Positions 28,023 to 37,997 of a stretch of DNA of 64,000 bases are shown in pieces. The notes below the pieces were generated by a model that was not told where the DNA came from, ran no database searches, and worked only from the letters and a program-made list of their open reading frames with translations. Every line of letters starts with the position of its first letter. The stretch's first letter is position 1. Both the position numbers and the translations under genes were made by a program. The stretch is from an uncultured Eggerthellaceae bacterium (GTDB lineage: Bacteria; Actinomycetota; Coriobacteriia; Coriobacteriales; Eggerthellaceae), in the NCBI GenBank assembly GCA_903789375.1, contig CAIFEB010000005.1, positions 8,344 to 72,343 on the forward strand, in the 5' to 3' direction.

Positions 28023-28730
28023 CCTCGCAATCTCCTTCTGTTCCGTATGTTTTCCCAGACCAACGAAGCTATCATCCACTCGATGCACGACGCACGCACC
28101 GCATACGGCATAACGCTCTTCCCTGCCAGCTACGGGAGGCGTCCCGCAGCAGGCGACGAATCCATGCGATGCCTCGCCCAAAGCACTGCGCCCAAAGTCT
28201 TCTGCGGAATCTATCCGATGAGCTTCGTAGGGAAAAATGCTACCACTCGCGATGAAAATTGCATGAGCTGCGAGCTCATGTCTGCCACCCGGGCAATCGT
28301 CTCACCAATGCCGCGCCCCAAAGCGCCGCGTACGCAGAGAGGCCCCTTTGGGGGAGCGGCGAAGCTATGGGGAACACCTAAAAAACCGGCGCTCCCGCGA
28401 TTGCCTATCGTTTAGGTTGTGCATTATTCAACGTTTGAGTGTTTTTTGTGGCACTACTGTTTCCAAATGAATAACGGCCATGACAAGTAACAGCACCGTA
28501 ACAGGCGATTTCTAACGTCTCACCCATCGGTTCTGGCATACGCGGACCGTTCTGGTTCGGGACTGCTCACCGCGAAGAAGCGCGGCTCGGCGCCCATCGC
28601 CTTGTACGATGCTGCACGCGGCACTGCATTCGGAACCGTTCGCGTATGCGAAACCGATGCGCGGTCGGGCATGGAATCGCCCGAGCCCGACCAGCAGGAC
28701 CAGCGGCAAACGTCGAAAGGTGTCCCACCC
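28023..28730. other. Divergent intergenic region of about 700 bases
   Basis: Separates the lipoprotein from the M20 hydrolase. I see no convincing gene. The part at 28415-28510 is AT-richer and probably holds the promoter for the M20-MFS operon, but no good -35/-10 pair can be named. Confidence 0.5.
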
Positions 28731-29918
28731 ATGCCAGAATCAACTTTGCTCCACGAGGCGAAAGAGCTGTTCCCGCAGCTTGCGGGCTACCGCGAGAGCC
28801 TCCATCAGATTCCCGAGACCAATCTTGAGCTTCCTCAAACATCGGCGTTCGTTCAGGACCAGCTTTCCGCTCTCGGCATCGAGCACACCACCCTCGTCGA
28901 CGGCAACTGCGTCGTCGCGACCGTCGGCTCCGGAAAACCGTGCATCATGCTGCGCGCCGACATGGACGCGCTTCCCATCGTGGAGGATTCCGGCGAGACC
29001 TTCGCCTCGACGAACGGCAACATGCACGCCTGCGGTCACGACCTGCATGCATCCGCGCTCTTGGGCGCGGCCGCATTGCTGAAGCGGCACGAAAGCGAGC
29101 TCGCCGGCACGGTGAAGCTGCTGTTCCAACCGGGCGAGGAGACGTTCCACGGCGCTCAGGCTGCCATCGACGACGGCCTGCTGGAGAATCCCCACGTCGA
29201 TGCGGCGTTCGGCATGCACAGCGCAAGCCAGGTCCCCGTCGGGGTCGTCCTCTACGGCACGCAGTGCATGACCGCCGTCTACGGCTTCCGCATCACCGTC
29301 AACGGACGCGGCGGACACGGGTCGAACCCCGGGGAATGCATCGACCCCATCTCGGCGGCCATTCAGATCCACCTGGCGCTCCAGGAGCTGATGTCGCGCG
29401 AGAAATCGCCGTTCGACGAAGCGTCGCTGACCATCGGTAGCTTCCATGCGGGCAGCGCCTCCAACATCATCCCCAACCAGGCCGTCATGGAAGGCACCAT
29501 GCGCGTGTTCAACCCCGAAGCGCGCGCGTTCCTCATCAAGCGCATCAACGAGATCGTGCCAGCGGTTGCCGCAGCGTACCGCACGACGGCAACGGTCGAG
29601 ACAATCATCGACGTTCCCCCGACGATCAACGACGAGGACATGCTCTCCGACGTCCTGGGCTATCTCGGCGACGAACTTCCGGAAATCACTTTGGCGGACA
29701 AGTTCCACGTGATGCCCTCAGAGGACTTCGCGCTGTACGGCGAGCGAATCCCGACCGTGTACCTGATGGCCGGCGCCAAGCCCGACGACGTCGACGATCC
29801 CCTTCCCCATCACAATGCGAAGGTGAGGTTCAGCAGCGACGAGATTCCCTTCGCCGCCGCAGCTTACGCCTCCGTTGCGCTTCGCTGGCTGGCAGACCAC
29901 GCGGGAAAAGAGGAGTGA
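28731..29918 (+). CDS. M20-family amidohydrolase (IAA-amino acid/hippurate hydrolase type)
   Basis: 395 residues, the usual length of M20D amidohydrolases that split N-acyl amino acids in the cytoplasm. Metal-binding features are MHACGHDLH, FQPGEE, a His in FGMHSAS, and the late HHNAKVRF. The lid/dimer domain (GRGGHGSNPGECIDPI) is intact. The ATG at 28731 follows AAAGG at about nine bases. Its stop overlaps the start of the following MFS gene, so the two are translationally coupled and the MFS protein likely carries the substrate. Confidence 0.92.
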   Translation: MPESTLLHEAKELFPQLAGYRESLHQIPETNLELPQTSAFVQDQLSALGIEHTTLVDGNCVVATVGSGKPCIMLRADMDALPIVEDSGETFASTNGNMHACGHDLHASALLGAAALLKRHESELAGTVKLLFQPGEETFHGAQAAIDDGLLENPHVDAAFGMHSASQVPVGVVLYGTQCMTAVYGFRITVNGRGGHGSNPGECIDPISAAIQIHLALQELMSREKSPFDEASLTIGSFHAGSASNIIPNQAVMEGTMRVFNPEARAFLIKRINEIVPAVAAAYRTTATVETIIDVPPTINDEDMLSDVLGYLGDELPEITLADKFHVMPSEDFALYGERIPTVYLMAGAKPDDVDDPLPHHNAKVRFSSDEIPFAAAAYASVALRWLADHAGKEE

Positions 29919-31360
29919 TGACAACCGCAGCAAACACCCTGACGGCCGCGACAGGGCGGCAGAGCAAGTTCTTCTTCGGCTGGTGGGTCGTCGCCGCCGG
30001 CTTCATCATCATGGCTACGTGCTACACCGTGTTCATCAACTGCATGTCGCTGTTCCAGGCGTACATCGTCAGCGACCTGAACACCACGATGAGCGCGTTC
30101 AACCTCAGCAACACGTGCGCCTCCGTCGCCTCGGTCGTCGGCGCGCTGTTCGTCGGCACGTTCGTGGACAAGTACCCCGGGCGCGTGCTCGGCGCCGTTG
30201 GCGTCATCACCACCGCCGTCGTGCTGATACTGATGTCGCAGGTCACAGCCGTGTGGCAGCTGTATGTGCTGTTCACCGTCGTCGGCATCGTCGCCCTGGC
30301 CGGCCTGCGGCTGCTCATCTCCATCATCGTGACCAACTGGTTCACGCTCAAGCGCGGTCTTGCCGTCTCCATCGCGCTCGCCGGATCGGGCTTCGGCGGA
30401 GCGATCCTGTCCCCCGTCGCCGGCGTGTTCATCGTCAACTACGGCTGGCGCCCCGCGCTGGTGCTGCTCGCCGTCGTCGTGCTGGTGGCCGCACTCCCGC
30501 TGGTGCTGTACTCGTTCTACAGCCACCCCCAGGATCGCGGGCTCGAGCCGTACGGCGCCCATCAAATCGAAGAGGGAACGAAGGTCGACAAATCCCCCGA
30601 TAAAATGGTCGACGTCGCCGTCGGTTGGAAGGCTGTCAAATCAAGCCCGTCATTCTGGCTGCTCGTCGTCGGGTTCGTCGCCATGGGCATTGTGAACGGA
30701 GCGGTGCTGCCCAATCAGGTGACGAACATGACCCAGGTCAAACTCGCGGGCGATGTCGTCGTAACCGGCGGGCACTCCACCCTGTGGGCAAGCGGCGTGC
30801 TCTCGCTGTACATGGTGACCGTCGTCATCGCGAAAATCTCGCTGGGTGCCATCTACGACCGCTTCGGCCTGGACGCCGGCAACGTCTTCGGCACCGTCGC
30901 ATGCTGCGTTGCCTCCGTTGCCCTGTGCTTCCCGCAAACCGACATCGGCCCGATCGTCGCAGCCGTCGCGTTCGGCATCGGCACGTGCATGGGCACCGTC
31001 GCACCCCCGATCTCCACGGTGAAGCAATACGGTGTCAAGGATCTTGGGAAGATCACCGGCATCGTCACGAGCGTCGAGATGGTGAGCTATGCAGCGGCGA
31101 CGCTCATGTCCGGCACCCTGTTCGATATGTACCATTCGTTCGCTCCGATGTGGATCATCTGCCTCGTCTGCTCTGTGGTCATGGGGGTCACACTCGTCGC
31201 CAGCCGCGCGACATCCGGCAAGCTGATTGAGAAATGCCGCGCCGCAGGTGCGCCGAAGGTGGATGCATCGGGCAACGTCATCGAGGAGATCGCCGAGGAA
31301 GCCGAGGCTATTGACGCCGCGGGCTTGAGCCCCAAGGCGCAGGAGGATGTTCTGGACTGA
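29918..31360 (+). CDS. MFS transporter coupled to the M20 hydrolase
   Basis: 480 residues, twelve membrane helices (first FFFGWWVVAAGFIIMATCYT), a charged loop after helix six, and an acidic C-terminal tail. It resembles oxalate/formate- or monocarboxylate-type MFS members. The ATG shares a base with the TGA of the M20 gene (TGATG), with GAGGAG upstream. The last ~30 bases are imperfectly duplicated just after the stop codon (31327-31354 and 31359-31385). Probable role: uptake of an acylated amino acid or release of a cleavage product. Confidence 0.88.
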   Translation: MTTAANTLTAATGRQSKFFFGWWVVAAGFIIMATCYTVFINCMSLFQAYIVSDLNTTMSAFNLSNTCASVASVVGALFVGTFVDKYPGRVLGAVGVITTAVVLILMSQVTAVWQLYVLFTVVGIVALAGLRLLISIIVTNWFTLKRGLAVSIALAGSGFGGAILSPVAGVFIVNYGWRPALVLLAVVVLVAALPLVLYSFYSHPQDRGLEPYGAHQIEEGTKVDKSPDKMVDVAVGWKAVKSSPSFWLLVVGFVAMGIVNGAVLPNQVTNMTQVKLAGDVVVTGGHSTLWASGVLSLYMVTVVIAKISLGAIYDRFGLDAGNVFGTVACCVASVALCFPQTDIGPIVAAVAFGIGTCMGTVAPPISTVKQYGVKDLGKITGIVTSVEMVSYAAATLMSGTLFDMYHSFAPMWIICLVCSVVMGVTLVASRATSGKLIEKCRAAGAPKVDASGNVIEEIAEEAEAIDAAGLSPKAQEDVLD

Positions 31361-32044
31361 GCCCAAGGCGCAGGAGGACGTTCTGATGCAAAGCGCATGG
31401 CCGAGAACCCATTCCTGAACGAAAACAGCCAACCTAGAGAAAGCGGGACGTTAACCGACGTCCCGCTTTCTTGCGCTATGCAGAAACCTCCGAAGAAAGG
31501 TCGTTTACTCCAGCCCCTGCACCCAGAGGTTGTACGCCGCCGCGCACGTCCCATCAGATGATAGCGGCCGCCGTGGCGATTATGAACTAGACGCCACCGT
31601 CGGCCGGGTGCAGCAGCGGAGCGACGTTGTGCGCCACGTGCTCTTCGTTGCCGCACGAGCGCTCGGGGACGAGCGCCATAAAGGTGCGCGTTCACATCAA
31701 GCGAAATCACTGCCCATTGCAAAATGCGGACCTTGCCAACCCGGATCGTGCACCGGAGATACAAGCCGTCATTTCTCGCATTCAGATAATATGAAGCTTC
31801 TCATGCGGCAGCTAGACCTACGTACGAAACGCGCGAGCGCGACTCATCGCGCTCGCCAACGCGAAAGCAAGAAAACCGAAACACATATCATTAAGTTGAG
31901 AAGTTTTCGTAAGATAATATGAGACAGTCGGCAATTTTGGATTGGGCCATGATTGCCGATAATCAGCCAGTGCGGCTCGTCATTGCCGGACAATGCGAGA
32001 ATGGCCGTACTAAACCAACTGGGACAATGGGAAAGGGGAACAGC
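31361..32044. other. Intergenic region with terminator and possible gene remnant
   Basis: It starts with the duplicated 3' end of the MFS gene and the terminator at 31438-31472. On the - strand between about 31500 and 31690 there are short stretches that read like a broken protein (MALVPERSCGNEEHVAHN, then after stops DGTCAAAYNLWVQGLE ending at a stop). These suggest a decayed gene but cannot be assigned. GC falls from about 31780 onward. Confidence 0.45.
31438..31472 (+). terminator. Terminator of the M20-MFS operon
   Basis: AGAAAGCGGGACGT (31438-31451) pairs perfectly with ACGTCCCGCTTTCT (31458-31471) around a six-base loop, with T-rich flanks. Confidence 0.9.
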
Positions 32045-33561
32045 ATGCGTTGTCCTAACTGCGGAGAGTCGCTCCCGGAAGGGTCGACCACCTGTCCGAA
32101 ATGCGGAGCGCAATTCGAAGTCACATTTGCGGACGCAAATTCGAGAGAGAGAGAGAGAGAGAGAATGAGCCATCTTCTCCTGACGAGGTAAGTGCTCAAT
32201 CCGAGAGCGATAAGAACAACGGCACTGCGTCGGATGCCTCGCCCTCTACGGTGAGCGAAAATAAGAATGGCACAATTGCCCACACAGAAGTCGACTCGTC
32301 CGCAAAAACGCCTTGGTACAAAAGCGCTTGGTTTGCCATCGTCATGTGCTTCCTCGTACCGCCTGTCGGCATTATCTTGCTTTGGGTTTTCAAGGAGCCC
32401 AAGCAGAAACCTGCGCGCATTGCTTTCACGGCAATAGCTGCACTCGTCATAGTCCTTGGGATAGTCGGGCTGATAAATGGTTCGGGGAAGCAGGAATCAT
32501 CATCGGACACCGATGCGCAAGCTGAACAGACTCTAGTTGAATTCAAAGGCATGCAATATCTTGAACCCGAGGGCTGGGATAGAACGTCAACTGACGACGG
32601 CGACCCAGTATACGTGCTTAATCGAACCGACTCTTCAAAAGCTAGAGCTAAGATTTACCTCTTTGGAATCCCTGGCAAAGCGAAAACAAGAGGGTACCTT
32701 CCCGATTTCGCAGCTGCCGCACAATCAGGTTTCTATAAACAACAAACCAATCCGCATGTATCGAATACACATCAGCTCGACTCAGTCGACGGCGCAGTGC
32801 TTCTTGCAAGCGATTTCACCGCCCAAACCGATAGTGGCAGCAATTACACAGGAAAACTGACCGTTATCGCCATGGCGGACGGGGTGGTCAGTGCAGTTTA
32901 TTGCAACTTCGACGGGGATGACAGCACGCGAGATGACTACAATGCCCTCATCGCTTCAATAAAGATGACCGATGACGAGAAAGCGGCAATAGAGGCGCTT
33001 CCTGAAACATCGAACTCTTCGAGTTCGTCAGCCAAGAGCAGCTCCTCGGCCAAAAGCAGCTCGTCCGCAAAGAGTGCGTCGGCGGCTACTTCTTCAATTA
33101 AGTCTTATAAAGCAGGCACCTATATCGTCGGAAAAGACATTCCGGCTGGCGAATACAACCTGTCTGCAACGGGTAAAGCTTATTTCTGCGTCTACCCCGA
33201 CACTGACAAGTCAAAGATTCTCGAAAACGACAACTTCACGAAAATGGAGTACATCACCGTCTCCGATGGACAGTTGCTTATTTTGAAGAATGCCAGCGCC
33301 ATTGATTTGAACGATTACACACCAAAAGAGACAAGCACGATAACCGGGGATGGCAAGTACCTTGTCGGCGTTGATATCCCCGAAGGTCAATACAAGCTCG
33401 AATCGGACGGCGGAAGTACGTCAGGATATTACAGTATTTACGACGATTCCGAACCTGACAGCAAAATCGTGCAGAACGATCTTTTCTCAAGCTCCGACTA
33501 TTGTGAAGTTTCGAACGGCCAGTATCTTTTGATAAGGCACTGCACAGCCACGTTGCAATAA
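32045..33561 (+). pseudogene. Zinc-ribbon membrane protein, frameshifted at a (GA)11 tract
   Basis: The first frame (ATG 32045) gives a zinc ribbon, MRCPNCGESLPEGSTTCPKC, then enters eleven GA units (32143-32164) and stops soon after. The second frame runs through the same tract to 33561. Ten or thirteen GA units would join them into one ~504-residue protein. It would have an N-terminal zinc ribbon, a charged linker, two membrane helices (FAIVMCFLVPPVGIILLWVF and a second), an extracellular part, a Ser/Lys/Ala repeat linker (SSSAKSSSSAK), and two homologous C-terminal repeats (AGTYIVGKDIPAGEYNL and KYLVGVDIPEGQYKL). The role is unknown; similar domain orders occur in Gram-positive surface proteins. 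Phase variation or a sequence error could explain the break. Confidence 0.75.
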
Positions 33562-33942
33562 CGGTAGACAACCCGCATCGCTTCATTTACCACTTAGCCT
33601 GGCATTATCAATTCGGTGGTGCCAGGCTGTTTACTATCGCCACAGTAAAACCGACATGGCGTTGATTCCCTATACCTGAATGAGTTGTTCAGTATCAATT
33701 CGGTTTCAGCATCGTACGAACTCATACCCATTCATTGTTTAACGGTACACTGTGCATTTGTTACAAAAGCATTATCCGCAAGCCCTTTCTCAGAGACACG
33801 AATAGAGACCGACGCAATAAATGGCGAGCTGGCTTAACGGGCCATAAATCCGCTTGCCATGTCAAAAGTTTCACGCTAGCCAGGCGCGAGCATGTACCGC
33901 ATCCCTTCGCCCCTTGATTTTGGGCTCATAGGACCGAAGGAG
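33562..33942. other. Intergenic region before the GPH symporter
   Basis: Holds the terminator at 33596-33634 and otherwise moderately AT-rich sequence with no credible gene. GC rises again at about 33900, where backbone-type codon use resumes. Confidence 0.55.
33596..33634 (+). terminator. Terminator after the zinc-ribbon membrane protein
   Basis: AGCCTGGCA (33596-33604) pairs with TGCCAGGCT (33620-33628), followed by a short T-containing tail. Confidence 0.7.
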
Positions 33943-35412
33943 ATGCGACACACCTTGCCCGATTCAGATGCCACCACCCACAACCAACACGGCCCCAGCG
34001 CAGCCGAGATCGAAGCTATCAGACAACGCCCTGACATGCAGCCGCTGAGCTGGGGCACCCGTCTTTCCTACGCCGGCGGCGACGTGGCCTGCAACATCGT
34101 GTTCGGCATGGTCAGCTCGCTGCTCGTGCTGTTCTACACCGACTACATCGGCATCGACCCGGTGCTCGTCGGCATCGTCTTCCTGATCACGCGCCTGTTC
34201 GACGGCGCATCCGATATGGTCATGGGCGTCATCGTCGACCGCACTCATTCGAAGTACGGCAAATCGCGCCCCTGGATCATGCGCATGGCGTTCCCGTTCG
34301 CGCTGTCAGCGGTGCTTCTGTTCACCGTCCCCCATACCAGCATGGCGCTGCAGGCGCTGTACGTGTTCGTCGCGTACAACTTCGTCAACACCATTTGCTA
34401 CACGGCCATCAACCTGCCGTACGGATCGTTGTCATCCATGATGACCCGCAGCGAAAAGGAACGTTCCAAGCTTTCGATTTGCCGCATGGGGTTGTCGCCG
34501 CTCGGCAAGATCATGTCCGTCACGTTCTCGATGCCGCTGGTCAAGTTCCTGGGGAACACGCAGCAGGCGTGGATCGAGGCGATGTGTTTGTGGGCGGTCA
34601 TCGCGTTCGTGCTGCTGGTCAACTGCTTTGCGCGCTGCAAGGAGAACGTGAAGATCCCCAAACGCGACGCGTTCGAGAAGCAAAAGAGGAACCTGCCGGT
34701 GAAGACCGAGCTGAAGGCGCTCGTGCACAACCGCTATTTCTGGGCGTGCATGGTGCTGTGGATGATGCAGAGCGTGTCGTTCAGCGTGTCGGGCACCATC
34801 TTGCCGTATTACTGCAAGTACATTTTCGGCGACGACACCTGGATGTACAGCCAGCTGTTCACCGTCGAAACGCTCGTGCTGTGCGGTGCCGTGTTCCTGA
34901 GCACGCCCATCGTAAAGCGCTTCGGCAAGCGCAACAGCGCCCTGGCCGGCGCCATCGTGGCGATTGTCGGCCAGCTGATCTTCTGCGCGGGGCCGAAAAC
35001 CAGCTACGCGCTCATCATGTTCAGCTGCGTCATCCGCTCCATCGGGCTGGGGCCGCTGAACGCCGTGGTGTTCTCAATGCTCGGCGACGCCGTCGAGTAC
35101 GGCGAATGGAAGACGCACATCCGTCAGGAGGGTTTCATCTTCTCCGCCGGGTCGGTGGGCACGAAGGTGGGCGCGGGGCTGACGCGCGCCATCATGACGC
35201 TGTGTCTGAGCGTGGCCGGGTACGTGAGCTCGACCGTCGGCGGCGCGGCGCAGCCCGACAGCGTGCTTCACATGATCGTGCACATCTACGAAGTGGGGCC
35301 GCTCATCGTGGCCGGGACGATCATAGTCGTGCTGGTGTTCTATCGTCTGGACAAGATGTATCCGCAGATCATCGCCGACCTGGCGAAACGCGAATCGCAC
35401 GGCGAGATGTAG
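33943..35412 (+). CDS. GPH-family glycoside/sugar:cation symporter
   Basis: 489 residues of the glycoside-pentoside-hexuronide family (MelB/YihO type). The N-terminal helix-1 region LSYAGGDVACNIVFGMVSS and the RLFDGASDMVMGVIVDRTHS loop are typical, as is the late GDAVEYGEWKT motif. Twelve membrane helices are expected in the inner membrane; substrate not readable. Start uncertain: the ATG at 33943 directly abuts GAAGGAG, and a TTG nine bases later has better spacing. It ends three bases from the convergent torD-like gene. Confidence 0.85.
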   Translation: MRHTLPDSDATTHNQHGPSAAEIEAIRQRPDMQPLSWGTRLSYAGGDVACNIVFGMVSSLLVLFYTDYIGIDPVLVGIVFLITRLFDGASDMVMGVIVDRTHSKYGKSRPWIMRMAFPFALSAVLLFTVPHTSMALQALYVFVAYNFVNTICYTAINLPYGSLSSMMTRSEKERSKLSICRMGLSPLGKIMSVTFSMPLVKFLGNTQQAWIEAMCLWAVIAFVLLVNCFARCKENVKIPKRDAFEKQKRNLPVKTELKALVHNRYFWACMVLWMMQSVSFSVSGTILPYYCKYIFGDDTWMYSQLFTVETLVLCGAVFLSTPIVKRFGKRNSALAGAIVAIVGQLIFCAGPKTSYALIMFSCVIRSIGLGPLNAVVFSMLGDAVEYGEWKTHIRQEGFIFSAGSVGTKVGAGLTRAIMTLCLSVAGYVSSTVGGAAQPDSVLHMIVHIYEVGPLIVAGTIIVVLVFYRLDKMYPQIIADLAKRESHGEM

Positions 35413-35415
35413 CCG

Positions 35416-36093
35416 TCATGCTCCGCGCGACGACGGGTGCAGGCTCGCTCGGTCGAATGACGCCAGCAACCGAAGAAGGCGGGCTCCCACCACGAGCACA
35501 CCTTCCGTGCTCGCATCTTCGACCGCCTCGGCGAATGGCTGCGCCCACCGTTCGAAATGGTCGGTTGAAAAAACGTCGAAAAGCAGAAGATTCGATTCGC
35601 CTCCGCGCGCAAGAAGGTAGGAAAGGAATTCCAGCTCCGCATAGACGGTATCCGCCGGATCGTTGCGTCCCGGAGCCGTAGTCACATGAACCTGCCTATA
35701 GAGGCGCTTCACGTCAAGCGCGCAGGGATTGGCGAAAGCAAGTGCGCTCTCGCCCCCTTGCCACGCCATGAACTCCGACTCCGTCATCGGAACGCGCGGC
35801 TCCGGCATGCCGAGAAACACGTCGGTGTAGGCCCTGCGCACCCGATGGAGCGTCTCCTCTTCGCCCGATTGAGCATATCCGCGCAACCGGTCCGCGAAGA
35901 ACTCGCCCGCATCGTCCGCGACGCCATCCGGGAAGGCGACCTCCGACAACCGCGCATCCTCGAGTGCGCCAAGCAGCTGTTTCGCAAACGAGCTTTCGTG
36001 CAAGCTCTTCGAAAACGCAGCGTCCGGGTACGAGAAGCATGCCGACGCGCACGAAAACAGCTCCGCTAGCGCGCGTTTTCCCCCACTGTTCAC
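35416..36093 (-). CDS. TorD/DmsD-family chaperone of the DmsA operon
   Basis: 225 residues, helical, with the family motif region around YTDVFLGMPEPRVPMTES and a late helical segment EFLSYLLARGG. TorD-type chaperones bind the twin-arginine leader of a molybdoenzyme and hold it until the cofactor is inserted, in the cytoplasm. As the last gene of the DmsA-DmsB-NrfD set, it almost certainly serves that enzyme. I choose the GTG at 36093 because AAGGAG lies seven bases before it; the longer ATG form at 36162 has no such site. Confidence 0.85.
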   Translation of the reverse strand: MNSGGKRALAELFSCASACFSYPDAAFSKSLHESSFAKQLLGALEDARLSEVAFPDGVADDAGEFFADRLRGYAQSGEEETLHRVRRAYTDVFLGMPEPRVPMTESEFMAWQGGESALAFANPCALDVKRLYRQVHVTTAPGRNDPADTVYAELEFLSYLLARGGESNLLLFDVFSTDHFERWAQPFAEAVEDASTEGVLVVGARLLRLLASFDRASLHPSSRGA

Positions 36094-36203
36094 GTTCCGC
36101 TCCTTTGCAGACGAGCCCCCTGCAACGTGCTCCGCAGTGCAACCGGCGCGGAGCCCACTCATCGGGCGGGTGCCGGTTGCGCCGACTCCCGCCCGAACTT
36201 CCG

Positions 36204-37355
36204 CTATCGGTCTTGGCCGATCTTAGGGTACACGAAGCAGAACACGGCAACGCCGAGCGCGATGATGCCGAGCACCACCAGGCACTCAAGCCCCGTCGGC
36301 CAATATGCCAGCGCGGAACCGATGCCCTGCCATGCGCCGTCTGCGCCGTGAACAGCCGGACCAGTTTCCACACCGGGGTAGGTGAGGTTCACGTTACCGA
36401 AGCCGTCCTCGATGATCTGAGCGCGCTTGCAGAACACGCCCAGGATGGCGCAGATCGATGCCACGACGCACAGATTCGCCGACGCCCGAAGCCGCGGCTT
36501 GAAAGCGATGACCAAGCACACGACTCCCAGGATGACTTCCGCCCAGAAGAACGGAGCCACCGGACCGGCAAGAACCATGATGATGGCGTCGTACGCATCG
36601 CCCGCTCCGCCGTATGCACCGGTAAGAACGTCGCAGAACAGGAAGAACAGATCGACGGCAACGAACACGCCGAGGATGAACGCCATCTTCTGAACATTTT
36701 CATCCTCCAGCCGCAACTTGCCCGCACGGCGCAGCGCAACGACCACAACAAGCACGAGCGCCGTGCCGCTCACCAGAGCGGATGCGACGAACCACGGCGC
36801 CATGAGCGAGGTGTTCCAGAAAGCGCGGGATACGTTCAGCGAGAAAATCCATGCCGTAACCGAATGAACCAGGATGGCAACGAGGAACGCAGCAATCGAC
36901 ATTCCGCGAAGCTTGCTCGAAACGCCCGCAGCATCATCTTCCCTGCGCAGCATCACGAGGTACACGATCGAAAGCACCAGGTACAGCGTGAGCACGCACA
37001 GATCCCACATCAGAGGCGACGTGAAATGCCCGTACACGAACAGATGCCAGATGTTCCAAGGCGAGCCCAAGTCGACCACCACGAAGCAGATGGCCAGAAT
37101 CGTGCAGACGATGGACGTCAGCACGGCGACTTTCGAGATGTTGCCGAACCCCTTCAGCTTGAACACCTTCGGCGCCGAGGAGATGATCAACCCGCCCGCC
37201 GACAATCCGACGAAGAACATGAAGTTCGTGATGTAGAGCCCCCACGAGCTCTGATCGCGCATGCCGGTTACCTGCAGGCCGTTCATGCATTGGAATATCC
37301 ATGCGCACAGTCCGATAACGGCGACCACTGCAGCAACAGAAGCTACTTTTCGCAT
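36204..37355 (-). CDS. NrfD/PsrC-type membrane anchor subunit
   Basis: 383 residues with nine to ten hydrophobic helices. It fits the NrfD/PsrC quinol-oxidising family, with FMFFVGLSAGGLIISS early and VLAGPVAPFFWAEVILG later. It would pass electrons between the menaquinone pool and the ferredoxin subunit. A periplasmic loop near the C-terminus (GNVNLTYPGVETG) precedes the final helix. It lies 15 bases after the dmsB-like gene and 110 before the chaperone gene. It is not the DmsC type, which groups the complex with polysulfide/thiosulfate/other reductases rather than E. coli DMSO reductase. Confidence 0.9.
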   Translation of the reverse strand: MRKVASVAAVVAVIGLCAWIFQCMNGLQVTGMRDQSSWGLYITNFMFFVGLSAGGLIISSAPKVFKLKGFGNISKVAVLTSIVCTILAICFVVVDLGSPWNIWHLFVYGHFTSPLMWDLCVLTLYLVLSIVYLVMLRREDDAAGVSSKLRGMSIAAFLVAILVHSVTAWIFSLNVSRAFWNTSLMAPWFVASALVSGTALVLVVVVALRRAGKLRLEDENVQKMAFILGVFVAVDLFFLFCDVLTGAYGGAGDAYDAIIMVLAGPVAPFFWAEVILGVVCLVIAFKPRLRASANLCVVASICAILGVFCKRAQIIEDGFGNVNLTYPGVETGPAVHGADGAWQGIGSALAYWPTGLECLVVLGIIALGVAVFCFVYPKIGQDR

Positions 37356-37370
37356 ATCAAACCACCGAAC

Positions 37371-37991
37371 CTAGGAAAGAAAGCGGACGGAAGGGTTCGT
37401 GCCCTTCTCATCGAGAAGCTGATAATTGCTCCGCGACGCAAGGAGCTTGGAAATCGCGGAATTCGGATCGTCGATGTCACCGAACGTGCGGGCGCGTTCC
37501 GGGCAGGCGGCTACGCAGGCGGGCTCTAGCCCCTTCTTCACACGATGGTTGCACAGAATGCATTTCGAAACCGTGCCCTTGACCAGCGACGGCACGTCTT
37601 CCGACCCCTGCGAGAAATCGAATGTGTACTCGGGTTCGCGCCAGTTGAAGTTTCGCACCCCGTTATACGGGCACGCCGCCATGCAGTACCGACAGCCGAT
37701 GCATTTCTTGTAATCCTGCATCACGATGCCCGTTTCTGAGTCTTTGTACGTTGCGCCCACCGGGCACACCTTGGTGCACGCGGGGTTCTTGCAGTGCTGG
37801 CACGAAAGGGTGATATAGCTCATCGAGAGATGCGGAAACGAGCCTTGGGGCGTGTCGGTGTGGTCGCCGCCGACCGTCAGCACCCTGTTCCACCACATGG
37901 TATCAGGGAGGTTGTTTTCAATCTTGCAGGCAACGGCGCAGGTATTGCATCCGATGCAGCGTTTGGTATCGATAGCCAATGCATATTGCAT
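37371..37991 (-). CDS. DmsB-type four-cluster ferredoxin subunit
   Basis: 206 residues with four cysteine groups for four [4Fe-4S] clusters: RCIGCNTCAVACK, CQHCKNPACTKVCPVGA, KCIGCRYCMAACPYNG and KCILCNHRVKKG followed by CVAACPERA. This is the standard electron-transfer subunit that links the NrfD anchor to the catalytic subunit outside the membrane. Its ATG lies six bases after the stop codon of the catalytic gene, with GGGGAG upstream. It is exported as a complex with the Tat-bearing subunit by family precedent. Confidence 0.93.
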   Translation of the reverse strand: MQYALAIDTKRCIGCNTCAVACKIENNLPDTMWWNRVLTVGGDHTDTPQGSFPHLSMSYITLSCQHCKNPACTKVCPVGATYKDSETGIVMQDYKKCIGCRYCMAACPYNGVRNFNWREPEYTFDFSQGSEDVPSLVKGTVSKCILCNHRVKKGLEPACVAACPERARTFGDIDDPNSAISKLLASRSNYQLLDEKGTNPSVRFLS

Positions 37992-37997
37992 GATGAT

